This document shows, in pieces, positions 1 to 6,830 of a stretch of DNA of 15,767 nucleotides (position 1 is the first letter of the stretch; every line of letters begins with the position of its first letter). The DNA lies in the NCBI GenBank assembly GCA_020846575.1, contig JADLDQ010000138.1:1-15767 (forward strand). Direction: 5' to 3'. This DNA comes from Burkholderiales bacterium (GTDB taxonomy: Bacteria > Pseudomonadota > Gammaproteobacteria > Burkholderiales > SG8-39). Made by a program: the position numbers and the translations under genes. The notes beneath the pieces were generated by a model. That model ran no database searches. It was not told the origin of the DNA and saw nothing but the letters and a program-made list of their open reading frames with translations.

Positions 1-1
1 G

Positions 2-133
2 TGGGAGTACTACTTCTACGTGGACCTGGAAGGCCACCAGGAGGACCCGCCGCTCGTGCAGGCGCTCGCCGAGTTGCGCGAGCGCGCGCCCTTCGTGAAG
101 ATCTTCGGCTCCTATCCCCAGGCGGAGGCCTGA
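2..133 (+). CDS. pheA: Prephenate dehydratase (chorismate mutase/prephenate dehydratase), C-terminal end, partial
   Basis: Only the last 43 codons are present; the gene begins left of the window. The visible residues read WEYYFYVDLEGH near the left edge and FVKIFGSYPQAEA at the stop. This is the characteristic end of the ACT regulatory domain of P-proteins, which bind phenylalanine and feedback-inhibit prephenate dehydration to phenylpyruvate. The stop at 131-133 is three bases before the hisC ATG and in the same frame. The last codons also contain GGAGG (124-128), which serves as the hisC ribosome binding site, so the two genes are probably translationally coupled. The catalytic domains cannot be seen, so whether it is fused to a chorismate mutase is inferred from the usual betaproteobacterial arrangement. 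Confidence 0.9.
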   Translation, partial: WEYYFYVDLEGHQEDPPLVQALAELRERAPFVKIFGSYPQAEA

Positions 134-136
134 ACC

Positions 137-1258
137 ATGGATTTGTGCGAGTTCTCCCCGGACTACGTTCGCGCGATCGCGCCCTACCAGCCGGGCAAGC
201 CGATCTCCGAGGTGGCGCGCGAGCTGGGACTGGACGAGGCGAAGATCGTCAAGCTCGCCTCCAACGAGAATCCGCTCGGCCTGTCGCCGCGGGCGCGCGC
301 GGCGATCGAGCGCGAGATCGCCGAGCTCGGCCGCTACCCGGACGGAAACGCCTTCGAGCTGAAGGCCGCCCTGTCGGCCCGCTACCGCGTCGCGCCGGAG
401 CGCATCGTGGTGGGCAACGGTTCGAACGATCTGCTGGAGATGGTGGCCTCGGCGTTCCTCGCGCCCGGCCGCGCCGCGGTGTATTCGCGGCATGCGTTCG
501 CGGTGTATCCGCTGGCGATCCAGGCGCGCGGAGCGCGCAGTATCGTGGCGCCGGCGCGGGAATACGGCCACGACCTGGAGGCGATGGCCGCCGCGATCAC
601 TCCCGAAACGCGGGTCGTCTTCGTCGCCAACCCGAACAACCCCACCGGCACCTTCGCCCCGGGCGAGGCGATCGAGCGGTTTCTGGCGCGCGTGCCGCCC
701 GCAGTGGTGGTGGTGCTGGACGAGGCCTACAACGAGTACCTGCCGGTCGCTGCCCGCTACGACAGCGTGCGCTGGCTGGACGCCCATGCCAATCTGGTGG
801 TGGTGCGCACATTCTCCAAGATCTACGGCCTGGCGGGCCTGCGGGTCGGTTTCGGGCTGATGCACGCCGGCGTCGCCGATCTGCTCAACCGCGTGCGCCA
901 GCCCTTCAACGTCAACAACCTCGCGCTCGCCGCCGCGCGCGCCGCGCTGGAGGACCGGGAATTCATCGAGCGCAGCTTCCAGACCAACGCGGCCGGCATG
1001 CGCCAGTTGGAGGACGGACTGCGCCGCCTCGGGCTCGCCTTCATCGCTTCGTTCGGCAACTTCATCTGCGTGCGTTTCGAACCGGACGCAAGGGGACCGA
1101 GCGCCGGCCGGGTCTTCGAGGGGCTCCTTCAGCGCGGCGTGATCGTGCGGCCGCTGGGCGGCTACGAGATGCCCGATCACCTGCGCGTCACGGTGGGTAC
1201 CCGCGAGGAGAACGCGCTGTTCCTCGATGCGCTGGCGGCGGTGCTCGCGCGGCGATGA
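137..1258 (+). CDS. hisC: Histidinol-phosphate / aromatic aminotransferase, HisC family
   Basis: PLP-dependent fold-type I aminotransferase of 373 residues, the usual HisC length. Visible motifs are SNENPLG (42-48), NPNNPTG (165-171), DEAYNEY (about 197-203) and the PLP lysine in RTFSKIYGLAGLR (K228). The family converts imidazole-acetol phosphate and glutamate to histidinol phosphate, and many members also transaminate phenylpyruvate, hydroxyphenylpyruvate or prephenate. Its place between pheA and tyrA rather than in a his operon suggests it mainly supplies the aromatic transamination step; that is inference, and a second hisC elsewhere in the genome would be expected. The ATG at 137 has a strong GGAGG eight bases upstream, inside pheA. 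The TGA overlaps the tyrA ATG (ATGA). Confidence 0.93.
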   Translation: MDLCEFSPDYVRAIAPYQPGKPISEVARELGLDEAKIVKLASNENPLGLSPRARAAIEREIAELGRYPDGNAFELKAALSARYRVAPERIVVGNGSNDLLEMVASAFLAPGRAAVYSRHAFAVYPLAIQARGARSIVAPAREYGHDLEAMAAAITPETRVVFVANPNNPTGTFAPGEAIERFLARVPPAVVVVLDEAYNEYLPVAARYDSVRWLDAHANLVVVRTFSKIYGLAGLRVGFGLMHAGVADLLNRVRQPFNVNNLALAAARAALEDREFIERSFQTNAAGMRQLEDGLRRLGLAFIASFGNFICVRFEPDARGPSAGRVFEGLLQRGVIVRPLGGYEMPDHLRVTVGTREENALFLDALAAVLARR

Positions 1259-2193
1259 GGCGGCGCCTGGACACGCTGGTGGTGGTCGGCGTCGGGTTGA
1301 TCGGCGGATCCTTCGCGCTCGCGCTGCGCGCTGCGGGATACGCCCGGCGGATCGTGGGCGTGGGCAGGCGCAGGGCCACGCTGGAGCAGGCGCGTTCGCG
1401 CGGCATCATCGACGAGTGCGCCGAGGGCTTCGATTGCGCGCGCGGCGCGACGCTGGTGATGCTGGCCATGCCGGTGGGCCAGACGGGCGGCGTTCTGCGC
1501 GCGCTCGCGCCGCACCTCGAAGCGGGCACCGTGGTCACCGACGCGGGCAGCACCAAGGCGGACGTGGTCGCCGCGGCGCGCGCGGAACTGGGCGCGCGCA
1601 TCGGCGCGTTCGTGCCCGGGCATCCGGTGGCCGGGACCGAGCACAGCGGCCCGGCCGCGGCGTTCGCCGACCTGTATCGCGGGCGGCGCGTGGTTCTGAC
1701 GCCCCTGCCCGAGACCGAGCCGCGGGCGCTCGCCCAGGTGCGCGAGGCCTGGCAGGTTTGCGGGGCGCGGGTATTCGAACTGTCGCACCAGGCGCACGAC
1801 CGCATGCTCGCCGTGGTGAGCCACCTGCCGCACCTGCTCGCCTTCGCGCTGGTGGACAGGGTAGCCGCGGACCCGCGCGCGCAGGAACTGCTCGCCTATG
1901 CGGCCGGGGGCTTTCGCGACTTCACGCGCATCGCCTCGAGCCATCCGGAAATGTGGCGCGACATCTGCATCGCCAACCGCGAGGCGCTGCTGCCCGAGAT
2001 CGACCGCTACTGGGAGCATCTGGCCGCGCTGCGCAGCGCGCTCGAGTCCGGGGACGCTGCGGCGCTCGATACGGTGTTCGGCCGCGCGCGCGAGGCCCGC
2101 GGCCGCTGGCTCGCCTCGGGCGAGGCGCCCGAGCCTCCCAGGCCTGCTACGCCGCGCGCCTCGCCCTCGGCGGGCTCCGGCCCGCGGTCCTGA
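1255..2193 (+). CDS. tyrA: Prephenate (or arogenate) dehydrogenase
   Basis: A 312-residue NAD(P)-dependent dehydrogenase that decarboxylates prephenate to 4-hydroxyphenylpyruvate on the tyrosine branch. The N-terminus carries the dinucleotide-binding glycine motif VVGVGLIGGSFALAL. The catalytic region includes HPVAGTEHSGPAAAF, and SHQAHDRMLAVVSHLPHLLA lies in the helical dimerisation domain. There is no fused chorismate mutase domain and no visible ACT domain. The start is the ATG overlapping the hisC stop, chosen because the glycine-rich loop follows about ten residues later. The open frame runs further upstream, but only as a shadow of hisC. The last 25 residues are rich in Pro, Ala and Ser and look like a linker. 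The gene ends six bases before aroA and in the same frame. Prephenate versus arogenate preference cannot be read from the sequence. Confidence 0.93.
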   Translation: MRRRLDTLVVVGVGLIGGSFALALRAAGYARRIVGVGRRRATLEQARSRGIIDECAEGFDCARGATLVMLAMPVGQTGGVLRALAPHLEAGTVVTDAGSTKADVVAAARAELGARIGAFVPGHPVAGTEHSGPAAAFADLYRGRRVVLTPLPETEPRALAQVREAWQVCGARVFELSHQAHDRMLAVVSHLPHLLAFALVDRVAADPRAQELLAYAAGGFRDFTRIASSHPEMWRDICIANREALLPEIDRYWEHLAALRSALESGDAAALDTVFGRAREARGRWLASGEAPEPPRPATPRASPSAGSGPRS

Positions 2194-2199
2194 ACCCGC

Positions 2200-3528
2200 A
2201 TGGCCGATTTCCTCGATATCGGACCGATCGCGCGTGTCGCCGGATCGGTTCGACTGCCGGGCTCCAAGAGCATTTCCAATCGCGTGCTGCTGCTCGCGGC
2301 CCTTGGCAAGGGCGTGACGGTGGTCCGTGATCTGCTGGACGCGGAGGACACCGCGGTGATGCTCGATGCGCTGGCGCGCCTGGGCGTCGCCTGCCAGCCG
2401 CTTGGCGGTCGCGACTACGAAATTCGCGGTGCGGGCGGCACCTTCCCGGCCGCCTCCTCGGATCTGTTCCTGGGAAACGCGGGCACCGCGTTGCGGCCGC
2501 TCACGGCGGTGCTCGCGCTCTCGGGGGGGCGGCATCGCCTTGGCGGCGTGGCGCGCATGCACGAGCGCCCCATCGGCGACCTGGTGGACGCGCTGCGCCA
2601 GATCGGCGCGGACATCGCGTATCTGGGCAGGGAAGGCTTTCCGCCGCTGGAGATCCGCCCGGTGCGCGAATCCGGCGCCGGCGGTGCGGGCAGGATCGCC
2701 CGGGTGCGAGGCGATGTCTCCAGCCAGTTCGTGTCGGCGCTGCTGATGGCCCTGCCGGCATCCGGCGGAGGCACGGTGGAAATCGACGGCGACCTGGTCT
2801 CCAAGCCCTACGTCGAGATGACGCTCGCGATGATGGCGCGTTTCGGCGTGCACGCTCGACAGCAGGGGTGGCGGCGCATCGAGGTGCCCGGCGGCGGCTA
2901 CCGAAGTCCCGGGGAGATCTTCGTCGAAGGCGACGCGTCCTCGGCTTCCTACTTCCTGGCCGCGGGCGCGATCAGCGGGCTCAACGGCGGCGGCCCGGTG
3001 CGGGTCGAGGGCGTGGGCCGCGACAGCCTCCAGGGCGACGTGCGCTTCGCCGAGGTTCTCGAGCGCATGGGCGCGGCGGTGCGCATGGGCGAGCACTGGA
3101 TCGAGGCGGGCGCACGGCCGGGACAGGGCAGGCTGCGCGCCCTGGATGCCGATCTCAACGACATCCCGGACGCGGCCATGACAGCGGCCATGCTCGCGCT
3201 GTTCGCCGGCGGGCGCAGCCGCCTGCGCAACATCGGCAACTGGCGGGTGAAGGAGACCGACCGTCTTTCCGCGATGGCGACCGAACTGCGCAAGCTGGGC
3301 GCGGGCGTGGAGGAGGGGCCGGACTGGCTGGCGATCGATCCGCCCGCGGCGCTGAAGCCGGCATCGATCGACACCTACGACGACCATCGCATGGCGATGT
3401 GTTTCTCGCTGGCGGCGCTGGGAGGAGTCGTGGTGCGCATCAACGAGCCGCGCTGCGTGCGCAAGACCTTTCCCGCGTACTTCGAGGTGTTTGCGCGCAT
3501 CGCCTCACCCGCCGCGGCGGGTGCCTGA
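2200..3528 (+). CDS. aroA: 3-phosphoshikimate 1-carboxyvinyltransferase (EPSP synthase)
   Basis: A 442-residue enzyme of the shikimate pathway, transferring enolpyruvyl from PEP to shikimate-3-phosphate. Family motifs are LPGSKSISNR (19-28, with the S3P/PEP-binding K23, S24 and R28), LFLGNAGTALRPL (89-101, PEP-binding loop), RMHERPIGDLVDAL, and DDHRMAM (394-400). The intact LGNAGTALRP loop resembles class I (E. coli-type) enzymes, normally glyphosate-sensitive; this is inferred from the motif only. The ATG at 2200 lacks a clear Shine-Dalgarno and lies six bases after the tyrA stop in the same frame, so re-initiation after tyrA is likely. The gene order tyrA-aroA mirrors the natural TyrA-AroA fusion known in pseudomonads. 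The 3' end contains an 18-bp perfect palindrome. Confidence 0.96.
   Translation: MADFLDIGPIARVAGSVRLPGSKSISNRVLLLAALGKGVTVVRDLLDAEDTAVMLDALARLGVACQPLGGRDYEIRGAGGTFPAASSDLFLGNAGTALRPLTAVLALSGGRHRLGGVARMHERPIGDLVDALRQIGADIAYLGREGFPPLEIRPVRESGAGGAGRIARVRGDVSSQFVSALLMALPASGGGTVEIDGDLVSKPYVEMTLAMMARFGVHARQQGWRRIEVPGGGYRSPGEIFVEGDASSASYFLAAGAISGLNGGGPVRVEGVGRDSLQGDVRFAEVLERMGAAVRMGEHWIEAGARPGQGRLRALDADLNDIPDAAMTAAMLALFAGGRSRLRNIGNWRVKETDRLSAMATELRKLGAGVEEGPDWLAIDPPAALKPASIDTYDDHRMAMCFSLAALGGVVVRINEPRCVRKTFPAYFEVFARIASPAAAGA
3506..3523. repeat. 18-bp perfect palindrome at the 3' end of aroA
   Basis: CACCCGCCGCGGCGGGTG is its own reverse complement. In RNA it would form a 7-bp, nearly all-GC stem with a CGCG loop, ending five bases before the last base of the aroA stop. 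No T-run follows, so it is not an intrinsic terminator. It could be an RNA-stability or partial attenuation element between the aromatic block and cmk, or simply a by-product of the alanine-rich C-terminal codons. Confidence 0.5.
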
Positions 3529-3578
3529 TCGCGCACCGGATCGCGCGGGCGCCCGCGGACTGCCTCGAGGATTCGCTC

Positions 3579-4265
3579 ATGGACGCGCCGGTTCCGGTCA
3601 TCGCCATCGACGGTCCCTCCGCATCGGGCAAGGGTACGGTGGCGCAGCGGGTCGCGCGCTCGCTGGGCTATCACTACCTCGACAGCGGTGCGCTCTATCG
3701 CCTCGTCGCTCTTGCCGCGTTGTGGCGCAGGATCTCGCTCGCGGACGTGAAGGGGCTCGAAGGGATCGCGGCAAGTCTGGATGTCGTGTTCACGAACGAG
3801 AGCATACTTTTGCAAGATCAAGATGTTACCGAAGAGATCCGGACCGAGGAATGCTCTCGGTGCGCCTCCGGTGTCTCCGCCTGCCCGGCGGTGCGTCTGG
3901 CGCTGCTCGAGCGCCAGCGGCGCTGCCGCCGGCTTCCGGGGCTGGTCGCCGAAGGCCGCGATATGGGCAGCGTCGTTTTTCCTGACGCGCGACTCAAGGT
4001 GTTCCTCACCGCGAGCCCCGAGGCGCGTGCCGAGCGGCGACATAAACAGTTGAAACAAAAAGGAATCGTTGCTACACTGCCGCTCCTTTTGCAGGATCTG
4101 CGCGAGCGCGACGAAAGGGACGAGACGCGCAGCGTCGCGCCTCTGAAGCCGAGTCCCGAGGCCTTGTGGCTGGACACGAGCGCGATGAGCCCCGAGGAGG
4201 CGGTGCAGCGCATCCTGGGCTGGTACGCGGATGCGTCCTCGAAGCCGGCCGCGAATTCGATCTGA
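3579..4265 (+). CDS. cmk: Cytidylate kinase (CMP/dCMP kinase)
   Basis: A 228-residue P-loop kinase phosphorylating CMP and dCMP with ATP in the cytoplasm. The Walker A motif is IDGPSASGKGT (10-20, K18). Other family blocks are YLDSGALYRLVAL, the DVTEEIRTEE stretch, LVAEGRDMGSVVFPDA (CMP-binding), RHKQLKQKG (lid region) and RDERDETRSVAPLKP. The ATG at 3579 is chosen because it places the P-loop at the normal distance; the open frame extends upstream only inside aroA. Some normally hydrophobic or aromatic positions are cysteine (ECSRCASGVSAC, RRCRRLPG), which is unusual but leaves the key residues intact. Two patches, about 3785-3850 and 4040-4090, have lower GC and codons rare in the neighbours; the second coincides with a candidate rpsA promoter. 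Confidence 0.94.
   Translation: MDAPVPVIAIDGPSASGKGTVAQRVARSLGYHYLDSGALYRLVALAALWRRISLADVKGLEGIAASLDVVFTNESILLQDQDVTEEIRTEECSRCASGVSACPAVRLALLERQRRCRRLPGLVAEGRDMGSVVFPDARLKVFLTASPEARAERRHKQLKQKGIVATLPLLLQDLRERDERDETRSVAPLKPSPEALWLDTSAMSPEEAVQRILGWYADASSKPAANSI
4050..4078 (+). promoter_or_regulatory. Sigma70-like promoter inside cmk, probably driving rpsA-ihfB
   Basis: TTGAAA (4050-4055, five of six consensus bases) is followed by exactly 17 bases and TACACT (4073-4078, four of six). It lies in a locally AT-rich patch of an otherwise GC-rich gene, with predicted initiation near 4085, giving a leader of about 415 bases before the rpsA ATG. In E. coli rpsA is likewise transcribed from promoters that include sites within cmk, so the arrangement has precedent. 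The hexamers also encode the conserved KQLKQKG block, which could partly explain the local composition. Confidence 0.5.
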
Positions 4266-4499
4266 GGCAGTGCCTGTCGCATTCGGATGTCGCCGGAGCT
4301 TCTGCAGAAGCGCTTGAACTGAAAGCGGTTTTGGGGAGATGGTCGCGGGGTGGTCGCGCAGTGCGGACACCGCCACGCGCCAGTCTGAACCCACCGGACC
4401 GCGACAGGGTGGCAGGAGCGCGCCGCGCCGAGCTGACGGCGTTCGCTGACTGCCGGAGACGAACCAACCCGCCTGAGAAGGCGACACGAGTGAGACATC
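4266..4499 (+). promoter_or_regulatory. cmk-rpsA intergenic leader
   Basis: These 234 bases contain no credible gene. They include a 14-bp perfect palindrome, GCTTCTGCAGAAGC (4298-4311), about 30 bases after the cmk stop. The only good purine-rich run, GAGAAGG (4475-4481), is 18 bases from the rpsA ATG and so too far for a standard Shine-Dalgarno; only GTGAGA (4490-4495) is close. In E. coli the rpsA leader is a structured, weak-Shine-Dalgarno translational operator bound by S1 itself. The same kind of autogenous control is a reasonable inference here but is not shown by the sequence. Confidence 0.45.
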
Positions 4500-6224
4500 A
4501 TGGCCAGCGCCGCCCCCGCAGCATCCGCCGTAGCCCCCAAGGAAAATTTCGCCGCCCTGTTCGAGGAGAGTCTGACGCGCAAGGAAATGCGCGTGGGCGA
4601 AGTAATCACCGCCGAGGTAGTCCGCGTGGACACCAACTTCGTGGTGGTCAACGCGGGACTGAAGTCCGAGAGTTTCATTCCCATCGAGGAGTTCAGGAAC
4701 GACCGCGGTGAGGTCGAAGTTCAAGTCGGCGACTTCGTGTCGGTCGCCATCGAGGCGCTGGAGGACGGCTATGGCGAGACCCGGCTGTCGCGCGACAAGG
4801 CGAAGCGCCTGGCGGCGTGGCTCGATCTGGAGAAGGCGCTGGAGAACGGCACGATGGTGGCCGGGGTGATCACCGGTAAGGTGAAGGGCGGGCTGACGGT
4901 CATGGCCAACGGCATCCGCGCCTTCCTGCCGGGATCGCTGGTGGACATCCGGCCGGTCAAGGACACCTCGCCCTACGAGGGCCGACAGTTCGACTTCAAG
5001 GTCATCAAGCTCGACCGCAAGCGTAACAACGTGGTGGTATCGCGCCGGGCGGTGCTGGAGGCCTCGCAGGGCGAGGAGCGCCAGAAGCTGCTGGAGACGC
5101 TCGCCGAGGGCGCGGTCATCAAGGGCGTCGTCAAGAACATCACCGACTACGGCGCGTTCGTCGACCTGGGCGGTATCGACGGCCTGCTGCACATCACCGA
5201 TCTTGCCTGGCGCCGGGTGAAACACCCCTCCGAGGTGCTCTCCGTGGGCGACGAGGTGACCGCCAAGGTGCTCAAGTTCGACAGCGAGAAGAACCGGGTG
5301 TCGCTCGGCCTGAAGCAACTCGGCGAGGACCCCTGGGTGGGCCTGGGCCGCCGTTACCCGAGCAGCACACGCCTGTTCGGCAAGGTGACCAACCTCACGG
5401 ATTACGGCGCATTCGTCGAAGTGGAGTCCGGCATCGAGGGACTGGTGCACGTCTCGGAGATGGACTGGACCAACAAGAACGTCCACCCCTCGAAGGTGGT
5501 GCAGTTGGGCGACGAGATCGAGGTGATGATCCTGGAGATCGACGAGGACCGCCGGCGGATCTCTCTGGGGATGAAGCAGTGCATGCCCAATCCCTGGGAG
5601 GAGTTCTCGATGAACTTCAAGAAGGGCGACAAGGTCCGCGGCCAGATCAAGTCGATCACCGACTTCGGCATCTTCATCGGGCTGCCCGGCGGCATCGACG
5701 GCCTGGTGCACCTGTCGGACCTGTCCTGGTCGCTGCCCGGTGAGGAGGCGGTCAGGAACTTCCGCAAGGGCGAGGAGATCGAGGCGATGGTGCTCTCGAT
5801 CGACGTGGAGCGCGAGCGCATCTCGCTGGGGGTCAAGCAACTCGAAGGCGACCCGTTCAACAACTTCGTGGCCACCCACGAAAAGGGCTCGACGGTATCC
5901 GGCAGCGTCAAGAGCGTCGACGCCAAGGGGGCCGTCATCGTCCTGAACGGGGATGTCGAGGGCTACCTGCGGGCTTCCGAGATATCCCGGGACCGCGTCG
6001 AGGACGCGCGCACGCACCTGAAAGAAGGCGACGCGGTGAAGGTCATGATCATCAACGTGGACCGCAAGACACGCACCATCAACCTCTCGATCAAGGCCAG
6101 GGAGCTCGCCGAGGAGAACGAGGCTGTCGCCCGGCTCCAGAGCGAATCCGCCGCAAGCACCGGCAGCACCAACCTCGGGGCCCTGCTCAAGGCGAAACTG
6201 GACAACCGTAACGCGCAGGGCTGA
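4500..6224 (+). CDS. rpsA: 30S ribosomal protein S1
   Basis: A 574-residue protein with six S1 (OB-fold) RNA-binding repeats at roughly 33-98, 116-182, 204-272, 289-359, 376-446 and 463-530. Repeats 3-6 show the characteristic TDYGAFV / TDFGIFI and GLVHVSEMDW / GLVHLSDLSW blocks, each closing with RISLG-type motifs. S1 docks on the 30S subunit and unwinds mRNA leaders for initiation. E. coli S1 is 557 residues; the extra length here is an Ala/Pro-rich N-terminal stretch of about ten residues and a longer C-terminal tail. Codon use is strongly biased to GC-ending codons, as expected for a highly expressed gene. The ATG at 4500 fits the conserved FAALFEESL start region. ihfB follows after 16 bases. 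Confidence 0.97.
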   Translation: MASAAPAASAVAPKENFAALFEESLTRKEMRVGEVITAEVVRVDTNFVVVNAGLKSESFIPIEEFRNDRGEVEVQVGDFVSVAIEALEDGYGETRLSRDKAKRLAAWLDLEKALENGTMVAGVITGKVKGGLTVMANGIRAFLPGSLVDIRPVKDTSPYEGRQFDFKVIKLDRKRNNVVVSRRAVLEASQGEERQKLLETLAEGAVIKGVVKNITDYGAFVDLGGIDGLLHITDLAWRRVKHPSEVLSVGDEVTAKVLKFDSEKNRVSLGLKQLGEDPWVGLGRRYPSSTRLFGKVTNLTDYGAFVEVESGIEGLVHVSEMDWTNKNVHPSKVVQLGDEIEVMILEIDEDRRRISLGMKQCMPNPWEEFSMNFKKGDKVRGQIKSITDFGIFIGLPGGIDGLVHLSDLSWSLPGEEAVRNFRKGEEIEAMVLSIDVERERISLGVKQLEGDPFNNFVATHEKGSTVSGSVKSVDAKGAVIVLNGDVEGYLRASEISRDRVEDARTHLKEGDAVKVMIINVDRKTRTINLSIKARELAEENEAVARLQSESAASTGSTNLGALLKAKLDNRNAQG

Positions 6225-6240
6225 GCGGAGCGAGCGGCCC

Positions 6241-6522
6241 ATGACCAAGTCCGAACTGATTGCACGGCTCGCCAGCCGCTATCCGCAATTGGTTGCGAAG
6301 GACGCGGAATACGCGGTGAAGATGATCCTGGATGCGATGACGCAGAGCCTGCTCGCCGGGCAGCGTATCGAGATCCGCGGATTCGGCAGCTTCGACCTGA
6401 ACCACAGGCCGGCGCGGGTGGGACGCAACCCCAAGTCCGGCGAAAGAGTCCACGTTCCGGAGAAGTTCGTTCCGCACTTCAAGGCGGGAAAGGAACTGCG
6501 CGAACGCGTGGACCGGACGTAG
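6241..6522 (+). CDS. ihfB: Integration host factor subunit beta
   Basis: A 93-residue DNA-bending protein of the HU/IHF family. The start MTKSELIARLA is typical of IHF beta. GFGSFDLNHRPARVGRNPKSG (47-67) is the family signature, including P64, the proline expected to intercalate at the DNA kink. It pairs with IHF alpha, encoded elsewhere, to bend DNA at promoters, origins and recombination sites. The tail ends VPEKFVPHFKAGKELRERVD, as in betaproteobacterial orthologues. GGAG lies about ten bases before the ATG. The rpsA-ihfB order is conserved across Proteobacteria. A terminator follows 16 bases after the stop. Confidence 0.97.
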   Translation: MTKSELIARLASRYPQLVAKDAEYAVKMILDAMTQSLLAGQRIEIRGFGSFDLNHRPARVGRNPKSGERVHVPEKFVPHFKAGKELRERVDRT

Positions 6523-6538
6523 CAGGTCGATGCGGGAC

Positions 6539-6556
6539 GGGCCACGGGCCCTTTTT
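6539..6556 (+). terminator. Intrinsic terminator after ihfB
   Basis: GGGCC (6539-6543) and GGCCC (6547-6551) form a 5-bp all-GC stem around an ACG loop, immediately followed by TTTTT (6552-6556). The stem is short but the geometry is right, and it follows the ihfB stop (6520-6522), marking the end of the cmk/rpsA/ihfB transcription unit. Confidence 0.65.
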
Positions 6557-6830
6557 CGCCCCCGGTTCCAGGGATGCAGAGCGCGCGCATCACAGTGGCG
6601 AACGGTACGCTGACTTGGAAACCGGCCAGCGACGCCGGTGGGCTGCATGCGCTTGCCGTCGCCGTGACGCGCGGCGCTGCCCCGGCGGCCGGGACGCGCG
6701 CATCGGCGCTGCGCCGGGCCTGCGCACAGGCGCGGCCAGCGCGTGTATGGCGCGGGGCGCCACCGGATGATCGCGCCTGCGCGCGGGGTGAGCGGCGGGG
6801 CGCGCGCGGTGAGCGGCGGGGCGCGCGGTT
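6557..6830. other. Non-coding gap between ihfB and lapA
   Basis: About 270 bases with no convincing gene. An 86-codon open frame (6574-6834) has low-complexity Ala/Arg-rich content, no family resemblance, and runs into the lapA start, so I do not call it. The gap holds two small hairpins (ACCGGC...GCCGGT at 6621-6639, and CCCGG-CGG-CCGGG at 6681-6693) and a two-copy tandem repeat next to lapA. A lapAB promoter is expected here because a terminator precedes it, but no convincing -35/-10 pair is visible. Confidence 0.5.
6787..6828 (+). repeat. Two-copy 21-bp tandem repeat directly upstream of lapA
   Basis: Copies at 6787-6807 and 6808-6828 are identical except for the last base; each begins GGTGAGCGGCGGGG. 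The array ends two bases before the lapA ATG, so it occupies the position of the ribosome binding site. The copies contain G-rich but not canonical Shine-Dalgarno sequence (GCGGGG). Confidence 0.8.

Noticed and set aside
1..1254. Long open frame running into tyrA from the window start
   Set aside because: It overlaps pheA and hisC and reads as Arg/Gly/Ala-rich low-complexity sequence; the real tyrA begins at 1255.
4321..4350. TTGAAC-based promoter in the cmk-rpsA gap
   Set aside because: No -10-like hexamer occurs at 16-18 bp spacing.
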